From assembly GCF_900129855.1 (NCBI RefSeq), contig NZ_LT670819.1, forward strand, positions 1,178,001 through 1,242,000: DNA of 64,000 nt. Direction: 5' to 3'. This DNA is from Streptomyces sp. 3214.6. Lineage in GTDB: Bacteria; Actinomycetota; Actinomycetes; Streptomycetales; Streptomycetaceae. Positions 24,251 to 32,718 of this stretch are shown here, in pieces. Both the position numbers and the translations under genes were made by a program. Position 1 is the stretch's first letter. The number at the start of each line of letters is the position of its first letter. The notes beneath the pieces are model-generated. The model saw only the letters and a program-made list of their open reading frames with translations, had not been told where the DNA came from and searched no databases.

Positions 24251-25018
24251 ATGGCGGATCTGGTGGTGACGGCTCTCGGGCCGGTCCGGCTGGTCGAGCT
24301 GAACCGGCCGGAGCAGCTGAACGCGATGAGCGAGGAGCTGCACACCGGTCTCATGTCGGTGTGGGACGAGGCCGTCGCCGACCCGGAGGCGCGGGTGATC
24401 GTGCTCACCGGGCGCGGCCGCGCGTTCAGCGCCGGCGGCAACCTCGGCACCATGACCCGGGTCCAGCGCGACAGGGCCTTCCGGGAACGGCAGGTCGACG
24501 AGGCCCGCGGCATCATCACGGGCCTGCTCCGCTGCCCGCTCCCGGTGATCGCGGCCGTCAACGGCCCCGCCGTCGGCCTCGGTTGCAGCCTGGCCCTGCT
24601 CAGCGACCTCGTACTGATCGCCGACGACGCCTACATCGCCGACCCGCACGTCCAGGTCGGACTCGTCGCCGGTGACGGCGGCGCGTTCGTCCTGCCGCTG
24701 CTCGTGGGGCTGACCCGGGCGAAGGAGCTGCTGTTCCTGGGCGACCGGGTGAGCGCCGAGGACGCGGTCCGGCTGGGCATCGCCAACCGCGCCGTGCCCG
24801 GGGACAAGCTCATGGACGAGGCCATGGACCTGGCCCGACGGCTGGCCGCCCTGCCGGTGCAGGCGCTGCGCGAGACCAAGCGCGCGGTCAACCGGCATCT
24901 GGAGCAGGCCCTCGACACGGTGATGGAGCCGGCCCTGCTCGCCGAGCGGGACACCATGCACTCGGCGGAGCACATCGCCGCGGTCGAACGGATCACCGCG
25001 GCTCGCGGCCGCCGCTGA
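24251..25018 (+). CDS. Enoyl-CoA hydratase/isomerase family protein
   Basis: A 255-residue crotonase-fold protein with [51 protein letters not shown] and the loop GLVAGDGGAFVLPLLVGLTRAKELLFLG. The GDGG loop, without the second catalytic Glu, groups it with the crotonase at 20376. An ATG at 24239 would add four residues but lacks a ribosome site; the start here is therefore tentative. It is first in an operon with an acyl-CoA dehydrogenase and an LLM oxidoreductase. Confidence 0.88.
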   Translation: MADLVVTALGPVRLVELNRPEQLNAMSEELHTGLMSVWDEAVADPEARVIVLTGRGRAFSAGGNLGTMTRVQRDRAFRERQVDEARGIITGLLRCPLPVIAAVNGPAVGLGCSLALLSDLVLIADDAYIADPHVQVGLVAGDGGAFVLPLLVGLTRAKELLFLGDRVSAEDAVRLGIANRAVPGDKLMDEAMDLARRLAALPVQALRETKRAVNRHLEQALDTVMEPALLAERDTMHSAEHIAAVERITAARGRR

Positions 25019-25037
25019 GCCGGAGAGGAGACACCGG

Positions 25038-26180
25038 ATGGACTTCGCGTTCAGCGAGGAGCAGGAGGAACTGGGGCGCACCGTGCGGGCGTTCCTGGCG
25101 GACACCTCGCCCGAGTCCGAGGTGCGGCGGCTGATGGAGACCGCGGAGGGCTTCGACCGGGCGCTGTGGCGCCGGATGGGCACGGAGCTGGGTCTTCAGG
25201 GGCTGGCGGTGCCGGAGGAGTACGGCGGTGCCGGGTGCGGGCCGGTCGAAGTGGGCGTCGTCATGGAGGAGATGGGCCGGGCGCTGCTGTGCGCACCGTT
25301 CCTGTCCTCCGCGGTGCTCGCGACGACCACGCTGCTGCGCTGCGCCGACGAGGAGGCCCGTAAGCGCCTGCTGCCGGGCCTGGCCCGCGGCGAGCTCGTC
25401 GCCACGCTGGCCCTGACCGAGGACTGCGCCCGCTGGGACGCGCCGGGGGTGCAGCTCACCGCCCGTGAAACCGCCGGGAGCTGGGTGCTCGGCGGACACA
25501 AGACGTTCATCCTCGACGGCGCCACCGCCGATGTCGTCCTCACCGTGGCCCGTACCGACGACGGGATCGGCGTCTTCTGTGTGGACGGCGACGCGCCCGG
25601 ACTGACCCGCACCCCCCTGCCCACCATGGACCCGACCCGCCGGCAGGCACGCCTCGACTACGACGACGTGCCGGCGACCCGGCTGCGGACGCACGGCGAG
25701 GGCTGGGATCTGGTCGCCGAGGTCCTCGACCGCAGTGCGGTCGCGCTGGCCGCCGAGCAGGTGGGGGTGGCCTCGCGTGCGCTCGACATGGCGGTTGAGT
25801 ACGCCAAGGTGCGCCACCAGTTCGGGCGGCCCATCGGCTCCTTCCAGGCCGTCAAGCACCTCCTGGCCGACGTCCTGCTGGAGGTCGAGTCGGCGCGTGC
25901 CGCCGCGCACTACGCGCTGCTCGCCGCCGAGAACGGGGCCCCGGACCTGCCCGCCGTCGCGAGCCTGGCCAAGGCGTTCTGCTCCGACGCCTGTCTGCAG
26001 GCGACCGCGGAGAACATCCAGGTCCACGGCGGCATCGGCTTCACCTGGGAACACCCGGCCCACCTGTATCTGAAGCGGGCCAAGACATCACAGCTGCTGT
26101 TCGGCGACCCCGCGTACCATCGCGAACTGCTCGCACAGCGCATCGGGTTGGACATGGTCACGGTCGAGGGAGCGGCATGA
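25038..26180 (+). CDS. Acyl-CoA dehydrogenase, small-subunit type (no adjacent partner)
   Basis: A 380-residue FadE29-like subunit. VPEEYGGAGCGPVEVGVVMEEMGRALLCAPF, LALTEDCARWD, FGRPIGSFQAVKHLLADVLLEVESA and VHGGIGFTWEHPAHLYLKRAKTSQLLFG are closely parallel to the proteins at 19143 and 39819. The C-terminus lacks the YEGTS loop. No large subunit lies in this operon, so the partner may be the orphan large subunit at 5463-6689, or it may be homomeric. The ribosome site GGAGAGGAGA is strong. The stop overlaps the start of the LLM gene by 4 nt. Confidence 0.92.
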   Translation: MDFAFSEEQEELGRTVRAFLADTSPESEVRRLMETAEGFDRALWRRMGTELGLQGLAVPEEYGGAGCGPVEVGVVMEEMGRALLCAPFLSSAVLATTTLLRCADEEARKRLLPGLARGELVATLALTEDCARWDAPGVQLTARETAGSWVLGGHKTFILDGATADVVLTVARTDDGIGVFCVDGDAPGLTRTPLPTMDPTRRQARLDYDDVPATRLRTHGEGWDLVAEVLDRSAVALAAEQVGVASRALDMAVEYAKVRHQFGRPIGSFQAVKHLLADVLLEVESARAAAHYALLAAENGAPDLPAVASLAKAFCSDACLQATAENIQVHGGIGFTWEHPAHLYLKRAKTSQLLFGDPAYHRELLAQRIGLDMVTVEGAA

Positions 26181-27199
26181 AGGTCGACGGCAAACTCAAT
26201 GTGTGGGGCACCGCCGAAGTGGTCGAGGAGGCGAAGCACCACGAGAAGGCCGGCTACGACGGTCTGTGGGCGTCGGAGTCCAAGCACGACCCCTTCCTGC
26301 CGCTGCTGCTCGCGGCCGAACACACCGACCGGCTGGAGGTCGGTACCGCCATCGCGGTGGCCTTCGCCCGCTCCCCCATGCAACTCGCGTACACGGCACA
26401 CGACTTGCAGACGTATTCCGGCGGACGGTTCTCGCTGGGCCTCGGCAGCCAGATCAAGCCGCACATCGAGCGGCGGTTCTCGATGCCCTGGAGCCGGCCG
26501 GCGGCCCGCATGCGGGAGTACGTGAGCGCCCTGCACGCCATCTGGGCCGCCTGGAACGAGGGCGAACGGCTGAACTTCCGCGGCGACTTCTACTCGCACA
26601 CCCTGATGTCGCCGTTCTTCTCTCCCCCTCCCGCGACCGGCGGGGCGCCCAAGGTGTTCGTGGCCGCCGTCGGGGAGGCGATGACGCGCGTTGCGGGCGA
26701 GGTGGCGGACGGGCTGCTCGCGCACGGCTTCACCACCGAGCGGTATCTGCGCGAGGTCACCCTGCCGACCGTCGGGGCCGGACTGGCGTCGTCGGCCCGC
26801 ACGCGCGCCGACTTCTCCGTCTCCCATCTGCTGCTGACCGCGACCGGCCGGACGGAGGAGGAGATGGCCCGCGCGATCGACGGCACCCGCGGGCAGATCG
26901 CCTTCTACGGCAGCACGCCCGCCTACCGGGGGGTGCTGGAGCTGCACGGCTGGGGTGAACTCGGGGACGAGCTGCACGCGTTGTCGACATCTCGGCGCGA
27001 GGACAAATGGGAGGCGATGACCCGGCTCGTCGACGACGAGGTCCTGCACACCTTCGCCGTGGTGGCGGAGCCGGAGCGGGTGGCGGCCGAGATCCGGCGC
27101 CGGTACGGGTCGCTGGTCGACCGAGTGTCCTTCTACACCGCGTACGAGATCGACGCCGCGGTGTGGGAGCCGATCGTGCGGGAACTGCGCGACAGCTGA
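26177..27199 (+). CDS. LLM-class F420-dependent oxidoreductase
   Basis: A 340-residue bacterial luciferase-like TIM barrel. GYDGLWASESKHDPFLPLLLAAEHTDRLEVGTAIAVAFARSPMQLA and YSGGRFSLGLGSQIKPHIERRF are typical of F420-dependent LLM proteins of the actinobacterial TIGR03617-like group. Such proteins act as F420-linked dehydrogenases/reductases or as flavin monooxygenases. It is translationally coupled to the dehydrogenase gene (ATGA). It could provide hydroxylation or reduction of a ring intermediate; cofactor choice (F420 or FMN) is inference. Confidence 0.9.
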   Translation: MKVDGKLNVWGTAEVVEEAKHHEKAGYDGLWASESKHDPFLPLLLAAEHTDRLEVGTAIAVAFARSPMQLAYTAHDLQTYSGGRFSLGLGSQIKPHIERRFSMPWSRPAARMREYVSALHAIWAAWNEGERLNFRGDFYSHTLMSPFFSPPPATGGAPKVFVAAVGEAMTRVAGEVADGLLAHGFTTERYLREVTLPTVGAGLASSARTRADFSVSHLLLTATGRTEEEMARAIDGTRGQIAFYGSTPAYRGVLELHGWGELGDELHALSTSRREDKWEAMTRLVDDEVLHTFAVVAEPERVAAEIRRRYGSLVDRVSFYTAYEIDAAVWEPIVRELRDS

Positions 27200-27200
27200 C

Positions 27201-27264
27201 CGGTCGGCCGGGTGAACGGTCGGCCGGGTGAACGGTCGGCCGGGTGAACGGTTGGCCCGGTGAC
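27201..27264. repeat. Four 16-bp tandem repeats between convergent genes
   Basis: CGGTCGGCCGGGTGAA is repeated three times exactly (27201-27248), with a degenerate fourth copy (27249-27264). It fills the whole gap between the LLM oxidoreductase stop and the GntR regulator stop. CGGCCG is self-complementary, so the array can fold and may serve as a terminator; it may also vary in copy number between strains. Confidence 0.75.
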
Positions 27265-27267
27265 GGG

Positions 27268-28017
27268 TCAGCCGAGCAGGTCCAGGACCGTGGTCATGGA
27301 CCTGCTCTGCAGCAGGTAGTCCTCGGCCTCCTGGAGGTGGACGCGCCACAGCTCCTCGGCGGCCTCGGTCCGGCGCGCGGCCACCAGCTCGACGAGCGCG
27401 CCGTGGGCGCGGAAGCCCCGGCGGTTGGCCCGGACGTTCTCCGGGCTGCCGGCGTCGAGGTCGACGTGGGACCAGTTCGCCTGGTCGATGATGTGGCGGA
27501 CCATGCCGTTGAGGACGCCCAGCGTCTCGTTGCCGGCCAGTTCGACGACGAGGGCGTGGAACTCCATGTGGGCGCGGATGAACGCCGACGGATCGTCCAT
27601 GAGCCGCTCCGCCCCGGCGACGGCGGCCCGCAGCCGCCGAAGGTCCTCGTCGGTGCGCCGCTCGGCCAGCAGCCCGGCGCACGGCGCCTCGATCACCGTA
27701 CGGGCGTCGTACACGTCCTTGAGGGTCGTGCCGCGGTACTCCAGGACCACGCCCGCGTAGCGCGCTGCCACCGTGCCCTCCGGGACCTGCACCCGCGCCC
27801 CGCCCCGGGCGCCCCGGCGCACGGTGATCAGCGACTCCGACTCCAGCACGCGGAACGCCTCGCGCAGGGTCGGCCGGGAGACGGCGAACTCCTCCATGAG
27901 CGCCGTCTCGGACGGCAGCGCGTCGCCCTCGGTCAGTTCACCGCGCACGATCATCCGGCGCAGTCGTGCCGCCACCAGCTCGGCCATCTTGGGGACGCGT
28001 ACCGGCGTGCTCGCCAC
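27268..28017 (-). CDS. GntR-family transcriptional regulator, FCD (FadR) type, second copy
   Basis: A 249-residue paralogue of the regulator at 8325. The winged-helix segment (LRRMIVRGELTEGDALPSET, VSRPTLREAFRVLESESLITV, RRGARGGARV) differs from the first copy at only a few positions, and the recognition helix is essentially the same. The FCD domain (about 100-245) is more diverged, suggesting a different ligand. I chose GTG 28017 since GGAGG lies 8 nt upstream; GTG 28026 is in frame but overlaps that site. It is the last gene of an aldehyde dehydrogenase/ligase/aldolase-like operon, so it probably reports on that branch. Confidence 0.92.
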   Translation of the reverse strand: MASTPVRVPKMAELVAARLRRMIVRGELTEGDALPSETALMEEFAVSRPTLREAFRVLESESLITVRRGARGGARVQVPEGTVAARYAGVVLEYRGTTLKDVYDARTVIEAPCAGLLAERRTDEDLRRLRAAVAGAERLMDDPSAFIRAHMEFHALVVELAGNETLGVLNGMVRHIIDQANWSHVDLDAGSPENVRANRRGFRAHGALVELVAARRTEAAEELWRVHLQEAEDYLLQSRSMTTVLDLLG

Positions 28018-28034
28018 GGCGCCCACCTCCGCCC

Positions 28035-28436
28035 TCAGTGAGTGTTCTCCGGTACGAAGTACGGCAGCGCGATCTCGTCGGTGAGGGCGCGGAAGTCCAC
28101 GCGGACGCGCAGACCGATGACGACGTCGTCGGGGTCGCCGGCGTCCACGTGGGACAGCAGGGTGCCTCCGTCGTCGAGGTCGATCACGGCCAGCGCGAAG
28201 GGCGTGTCGAAGCCGGGGCCGGGTGCGCGGTGCACGACGGTCACCGAGTAGACGCTCCCCCGGCCCGCACTGGGCGCGTACCGCCAGTCCCGTGCCAGGC
28301 AGCCGGGGCAGGCGGGCTCGGGGACGAAGAAGCGCAGTCCGCAGGCCGGGCAGTGCGGGACGACGAGCTCGCCGCGCCGGGCGGCCTCCCAGAAGGGCCG
28401 GGACAGCTCGGTGGGGACGGGTACGGGCCGGCTCAT
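28035..28436 (-). CDS. DUF35 Zn-ribbon/OB-fold protein, partner of the thiolase-fold protein
   Basis: A 133-residue protein. A helix (LSRPFWEAARRGELVVP) leads into a zinc ribbon with cysteines in HCPACG and ACPGC, then an OB-fold (GRGSVYSVTVVHRAPGPGFDTPFALAVIDLDDGG). In steroid side-chain degradation DUF35 domains (for example that of ChsH2) bind the thiolase-fold aldolase Ltp2 and are needed for its activity. The start overlaps the stop of the thiolase-fold gene by 4 nt, which supports such a complex here. No enzyme activity is expected by itself. Confidence 0.9.
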   Translation of the reverse strand: MSRPVPVPTELSRPFWEAARRGELVVPHCPACGLRFFVPEPACPGCLARDWRYAPSAGRGSVYSVTVVHRAPGPGFDTPFALAVIDLDDGGTLLSHVDAGDPDDVVIGLRVRVDFRALTDEIALPYFVPENTH

Positions 28437-29584
28437 CGCAGCCTCCCCAGCACGCTCATCTCGTAGTGCTGCGCTCCCGAGCCGGCGTTGCCGACGACCG
28501 CCAGTTCCGCGCCGTCGACCTGGTGCACGGCCGTGCCCCGCACCTGCCGTACGGCCTCCACGACTTTGAGCGTCATCTGCTGCGTCCCGTTCCAGGCGTA
28601 CGACAGGCAGCCGCCGTCCGGGTTGACGGGATGCTTACCGCCGACGGCGATGGCGCCGCTCGCGGCCAGCGGCCCGCCCTCCCCCTCCCCGCACAGTCCG
28701 AGAATCTCCAACTGCCGGATGATCTCGAAGGAGTTGGGGTCATAGAGGGAGAAGACGTCCACGTCGTGCGGGCTCACGCCGGCCATCTCGTAGGCGCGGA
28801 TGGCGGCGTCCCGGCCGAGCTGCCCGACCTCCCGGTGCAGGGCCGGGTTGGCGTACGCGGCCTGGTGGTACTCCATGCCGCCGCCGAGGACGGCGACGGG
28901 CGGATGCGGCAGGTCGCGGGCCCGTTCGGCGGTGGTGACCACGAGTGCGGCGCCGCCCTCGCCGACGATGCAGCAGTCCAGCAGATGGAAGGGTGTGGCC
29001 ACCATCCGGGAGGCGAGAACGTCGTCGGCGGTGTACGGGCCACGCCCGTACATCATCGCCTCCGGGTTGGTGGTGCCGTTGTTGCGGATGGTGGCGGCGA
29101 CCTCCGCGAGCTGGCGGGACGTCGTCCCGTACTCGTGCATGTGCCGGGCGGCGACCAGCGCGAACTGGGCGACGACATAGCTGCCCCACACATCGGCGAA
29201 CTCCAGCGGCACTCCGGCCGCGACGGGGCCCGCGCCGCGCGAGACCAGCTTGCAGCCGCCGACCACGACGGTGTCCGCGAACCCGGCCCGCACGGCTGCC
29301 GCCGCCTTCAGCAGGCCCCGTGAGCCGGCGTTGTCGAGCATGGAGTCGCTGGTCCAGCGCAGGTCCCGGCCGAGCATGCGCGCCCAGGAGCTGCCCTCGC
29401 CGGGCACGCCGCCCGGGCCGGGCCAGTCGACCTGGGCCCCGTCGACGTCGGCCGGCGTCAGTGCGGCGTCCGCGATCGCGCCGGTCACCGCTTCGAGGGC
29501 GAGGTCCATGGCGTCGCGGTGCGGGAGGGACAGGGCCTGTTCCGTGGCGTGCACGCCCACGACGACGGGTTGTCGGCCGTTCAT
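28433..29584 (-). CDS. Thiolase-fold protein without nucleophilic Cys; candidate Ltp2-like aldolase
   Basis: A 383-residue SCP2-thiolase-like protein. The segment that holds the nucleophile in thiolases reads DNAGSRGLLKAA, without a Cys. The GHPxGA motif is replaced by NPDGGCLSYAWNGTQQM. Two tyrosines, in SLYDPNSFE (about 281) and LSYAWNG (about 329), are about 48 residues apart, close to the spacing of the catalytic tyrosines reported for the retro-aldolase Ltp2. With the DUF35 gene overlapping downstream, a retro-aldol cleavage of a beta-hydroxyacyl-CoA is the best inference. Start 29584 chosen over an ATG one codon upstream. Confidence 0.87.
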   Translation of the reverse strand: MNGRQPVVVGVHATEQALSLPHRDAMDLALEAVTGAIADAALTPADVDGAQVDWPGPGGVPGEGSSWARMLGRDLRWTSDSMLDNAGSRGLLKAAAAVRAGFADTVVVGGCKLVSRGAGPVAAGVPLEFADVWGSYVVAQFALVAARHMHEYGTTSRQLAEVAATIRNNGTTNPEAMMYGRGPYTADDVLASRMVATPFHLLDCCIVGEGGAALVVTTAERARDLPHPPVAVLGGGMEYHQAAYANPALHREVGQLGRDAAIRAYEMAGVSPHDVDVFSLYDPNSFEIIRQLEILGLCGEGEGGPLAASGAIAVGGKHPVNPDGGCLSYAWNGTQQMTLKVVEAVRQVRGTAVHQVDGAELAVVGNAGSGAQHYEMSVLGRLR

Positions 29585-29591
29585 CATGACC

Positions 29592-31166
29592 TCACCGTCC
29601 GGCGCCGAGCGTGTCGCCGCCGGGATAGCCGCCCCCGCCGAAGCGCTCGTCGAGGGCCGGGTAGTCCTTGGCGAAGTCCTGCGTGCGCGGCAGCGCCTCG
29701 ATGAACTCCACCGTCTTCGGCTTCTTGTACGAGGCGATCCGCGCCCGGCAGTGCTCGATGACGTCCGCCGCCGTGACCGGCCCGGCGCCTTGGTGCAGCA
29801 CGACGACCGCTTTGACGTCCTGCGCCCAGCGCTCGTTGGGCACGCCGATCACGGCGGCCTCCTTGACCGCGGGGTGCGCTTCGATGCAGTTCTCGACCTC
29901 GGCCGGGAAGATGTTCTCGGCCGCCGACTTCAGCATGCGGGTCGTGGTCCCGAGGAAGCTGATCGTGCCGTCGCTCTCGCGCCGTCCGAGGTCGGTGGTG
30001 TGCCACCAGCCGAAGCGGAAGCGTTCCTCGTTGATCTCCGGCCGGTTCCAGTAGCCGAGGTGCACGAGGTCGCCGCGGACGCAGATCTCGCCGGCCACCC
30101 CGACCGGGCACTCCTCGCCGGCGCCGTCGAGGATGCGTACGGCGGTGGAGGGGCCCGGGCGTCCCGCGTTGCCGGTGCCGCTCCCGCCGTGGGCGCCGGT
30201 GACGGCGAAGCCGGTGACCTCGGTCTGCCCGTAGCCGCGGCCCTCGCCGCCGCCGTTGCGGGTGAAGCGGCTGGTGTCCGTGGGCACGGTGCCCTGCCAC
30301 AGGGGTGCGGCGACGCTCGCCCGCAGGTGGGAGAGGTCGTGTCCGGCCTCGCGGTTCAGCGCGACGAGCTGGGCGATGGTCGGCGGCATCAGATAGGCGT
30401 GGGTGCACCGCTCCGCCGCCAGGAGCGGCAGCAGTTCCTCGGCGACCACGCGGCGCACGATCACGTTCTTGCCGCCGTGGACGAAGGCCGGAACGCCCCA
30501 GAACTGGTAGTTGCCGATGTGGAACATCGGTCCGGCGCCGAGGAAGGCGGTCTCGGTGCCGATGTCCCCCATCCAGGCGGCGCTCGCGCCCATCGCGAGG
30601 AGGTTGCGGTGCGAGAGCATCGAGCCGGACTGCCGGCCGGAGATCGCCGCGGTGTAGATGACCAGGAGCGCGGAGTCGGGATCGACGTCGGCGTCCGGCT
30701 CCTCGGCCGAGCCGGACGCCAGAAAGAACTCGTAGGAACCCGGGCCCTCGGTGTCGTGGCGGAGCCACAACGCGCGGTGGTCGTCGCCCAGTTCCGCCCG
30801 TGCCTTGCCGACCGTCTCGCCGATCTCCTCGTCCTGCCAGACGACGACGCGCGGGTCGAAGTCCTCGACGGCGAACGCCATTTCGGGGGCGGCCCAGCGC
30901 CAGTAGCCGGGACAGACCATGGCGCCGATCTTCGCGGCGGCGCCGAGCAGTTCCCAGATGCGGAAGGAGTTCTGGCCCAGCCACAGGATGCGGTCGCCGG
31001 GGCCGACCCCGGCGACCGTGAGGGCGTGCGCGAGTCGGTTGGTGCGCTCGTCCAGCTGCGGCCAGGTCAGCCGCACGTCGCCGTCGACGAGTGCGACGCC
31101 GTGGGGATACGACCTGCGGTGTTCACGGATGATGTCGCCGAACGTCAGACGGCGGGCGCGATGCAT
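29592..31166 (-). CDS. AMP-forming acyl-CoA ligase with atypical P-loop
   Basis: A 524-residue ANL-superfamily ligase. YGQTEVTGF (A5), WWHTTDLGRRESDGTISFLGTTTRMLKSAAENIFPAEVE (A7-A8) and a C-terminal LPRTQDFAKDYPAL are recognisable. The P-loop (about 171-181) reads YTAAISGRQSG instead of TSGTTGxPKG, losing the Ser/Thr pair and Lys. Such variants exist in some actinobacterial FadD-like proteins, so activity is likely but not certain. ATG 31166 has GGGAG 9 nt upstream. It sits between an aldehyde dehydrogenase and the aldolase-like pair, so it could activate the acid formed from the aldehyde. Confidence 0.9.
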   Translation of the reverse strand: MHRARRLTFGDIIREHRRSYPHGVALVDGDVRLTWPQLDERTNRLAHALTVAGVGPGDRILWLGQNSFRIWELLGAAAKIGAMVCPGYWRWAAPEMAFAVEDFDPRVVVWQDEEIGETVGKARAELGDDHRALWLRHDTEGPGSYEFFLASGSAEEPDADVDPDSALLVIYTAAISGRQSGSMLSHRNLLAMGASAAWMGDIGTETAFLGAGPMFHIGNYQFWGVPAFVHGGKNVIVRRVVAEELLPLLAAERCTHAYLMPPTIAQLVALNREAGHDLSHLRASVAAPLWQGTVPTDTSRFTRNGGGEGRGYGQTEVTGFAVTGAHGGSGTGNAGRPGPSTAVRILDGAGEECPVGVAGEICVRGDLVHLGYWNRPEINEERFRFGWWHTTDLGRRESDGTISFLGTTTRMLKSAAENIFPAEVENCIEAHPAVKEAAVIGVPNERWAQDVKAVVVLHQGAGPVTAADVIEHCRARIASYKKPKTVEFIEALPRTQDFAKDYPALDERFGGGGYPGGDTLGAGR

Positions 31167-31191
31167 GGTGTTGGCTCCCAAGGCTTCGAAG

Positions 31192-32682
31192 TCAGACGCG
31201 GCCGACGCCTACGCCCTTGACGTTGATGAACTCGTCCAGTCCGGCCTTGCCGCCCTCCCGGCCGAAGCCGCTGATGCCCACTCCGCCGAACGGTGTGGCG
31301 GGCGAGGTGATCGGGTTCGGGCCGGGGTTGACGTAGACCGTCCCGGCCTTCAGGCGCGGCACCAGGCGGTTGACGCGTGTGATGTCACGGGACTGGAGGT
31401 AGGCGGACAGTCCGTACTCGGTGTCGTTGGCGAGGGCGACGGCCTCGTCCTCCGTGTCGAACGGGGTGAGGGCGAGGACGGGGCCGAAGATCTCCCGCTG
31501 GGCGAGGTCGCTGCGGTTGTCGACGTCGGCGAAGACGGTCGGGGAGACGAAGTAGCCGTCGGAGTCGATGCGTTCGCCGCCGTGCACGAGTCGGCCCGCT
31601 CTTTCGTCGACCGCCTTGTCGATCACTTGCCGGACGCGGTCGCGGGCCGCTTCGTTGATCAGGGGCCCGATGTAGGTGGTCGGGTCGAGCGGGTCGCCCA
31701 GGGGCAGATGGGCGACGAACGCGACCACGCGCGCGACGACCTCGTCATAGACCGGGCGCTCCACCAGCAGCCGGGTGGGCAGTGCGCAGCCCTGGCCGGT
31801 GTTGCTCATGGCGAAGGCCGCGCAGTAAGGCACGACGGTGTCCAGGTCGGTGTCGGCGAAGAGCAGGTTGGCGGACTTGCCGCCCAGTTCGAAGACGACG
31901 GGTTTGAGGCTTCGGGCGGCGGTCGCCATGATGCGCCGCGCGGTGGCGGGCCCGCCGGTGAAGGAGATCTTGTCGACGCCGGGGTGTGTCACCAGGGCCT
32001 CGCCCGCGTCGCCAAGTCCGGTGACGACGTTGATCACGCCGTCGGGGATGCCCGCCTCACGGGCCAGGTCGGCGAAGAGCAGGGCGGAGAACGGTGTGGA
32101 CTCGGCAGGCTTGATGACCACGGTGTTACCGGCGGCGAGCGACGGCGGGACCTTCATGGCCAGGGACAGCGCCGGTGAGTTCCAGGTGATGATGTGGCCG
32201 ATGACGCCGTACGGCTCGGCGAGGGTGTACTCGACGTTCTCGTGCGGGCTGTAGGCAGCGCCGACCATGCCCTCGATCTTGTCGGCCCAGCCGGCGTAGT
32301 ACTCGGTCCACTCGGCGATGTGCGATCCGACGCTCGAAGCCCAGCCGCCGATGCAGACGCCGTTCTCGAGCGGGCAGATCGCGGCGAAGTCCTCGATGTG
32401 CTCGCGGATGAGCTGGGCGAAGCGGGTGAGCAGACGGCGGCGCTCGGCGGGCCGCATGGCGCCCCACACCTCGAAGGCCTGGCGGGCGGCGGCCACGGCC
32501 TGGTCCACCTCGGCGGGCCCCGCGAGCGGGATGCGGGCCTGGACGAGTCCGGTCGCGGGGTTGATGTGCTCGTGCAGCCCGCCGCTCGCCTCGTGGAGGT
32601 CCTTGCCGCCGATGACGAGCCGGGGGCGCGGCAGGTCACGCTCGGCCCGTTCCTGGTGCAGCTTTACGTCGACCGTGACCAC
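31192..32682 (-). CDS. Aldehyde dehydrogenase
   Basis: A 496-residue NAD(P)-dependent aldehyde dehydrogenase. The Glu motif FELGGKSANLLFADTD and the catalytic Cys motif NTGQGCALPTRLLV are intact. NPATG, ITWNSPALSLAMKVPPSLAAGNTVVIKPAESTP and EIFGPVLAL complete the family pattern. The start is GTG with AGGAGG close upstream. It is the first gene behind the conserved element at 32719-32753, followed by the ligase, aldolase-like, DUF35 and regulator genes. A retro-aldol step would release an aldehyde, which this enzyme and then the ligase could convert to an acyl-CoA; this chain is inferred. Confidence 0.95.
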   Translation of the reverse strand: MVTVDVKLHQERAERDLPRPRLVIGGKDLHEASGGLHEHINPATGLVQARIPLAGPAEVDQAVAAARQAFEVWGAMRPAERRRLLTRFAQLIREHIEDFAAICPLENGVCIGGWASSVGSHIAEWTEYYAGWADKIEGMVGAAYSPHENVEYTLAEPYGVIGHIITWNSPALSLAMKVPPSLAAGNTVVIKPAESTPFSALLFADLAREAGIPDGVINVVTGLGDAGEALVTHPGVDKISFTGGPATARRIMATAARSLKPVVFELGGKSANLLFADTDLDTVVPYCAAFAMSNTGQGCALPTRLLVERPVYDEVVARVVAFVAHLPLGDPLDPTTYIGPLINEAARDRVRQVIDKAVDERAGRLVHGGERIDSDGYFVSPTVFADVDNRSDLAQREIFGPVLALTPFDTEDEAVALANDTEYGLSAYLQSRDITRVNRLVPRLKAGTVYVNPGPNPITSPATPFGGVGISGFGREGGKAGLDEFINVKGVGVGRV

Positions 32683-32718
32683 GGCGCCTCCTGGAGACCG
32701 CTGCCCATACCGTACAGC

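Noticed and set aside
27201..27264. CRISPR array
   Set aside because: Units are directly adjacent with no unique spacers and no cas genes are nearby.
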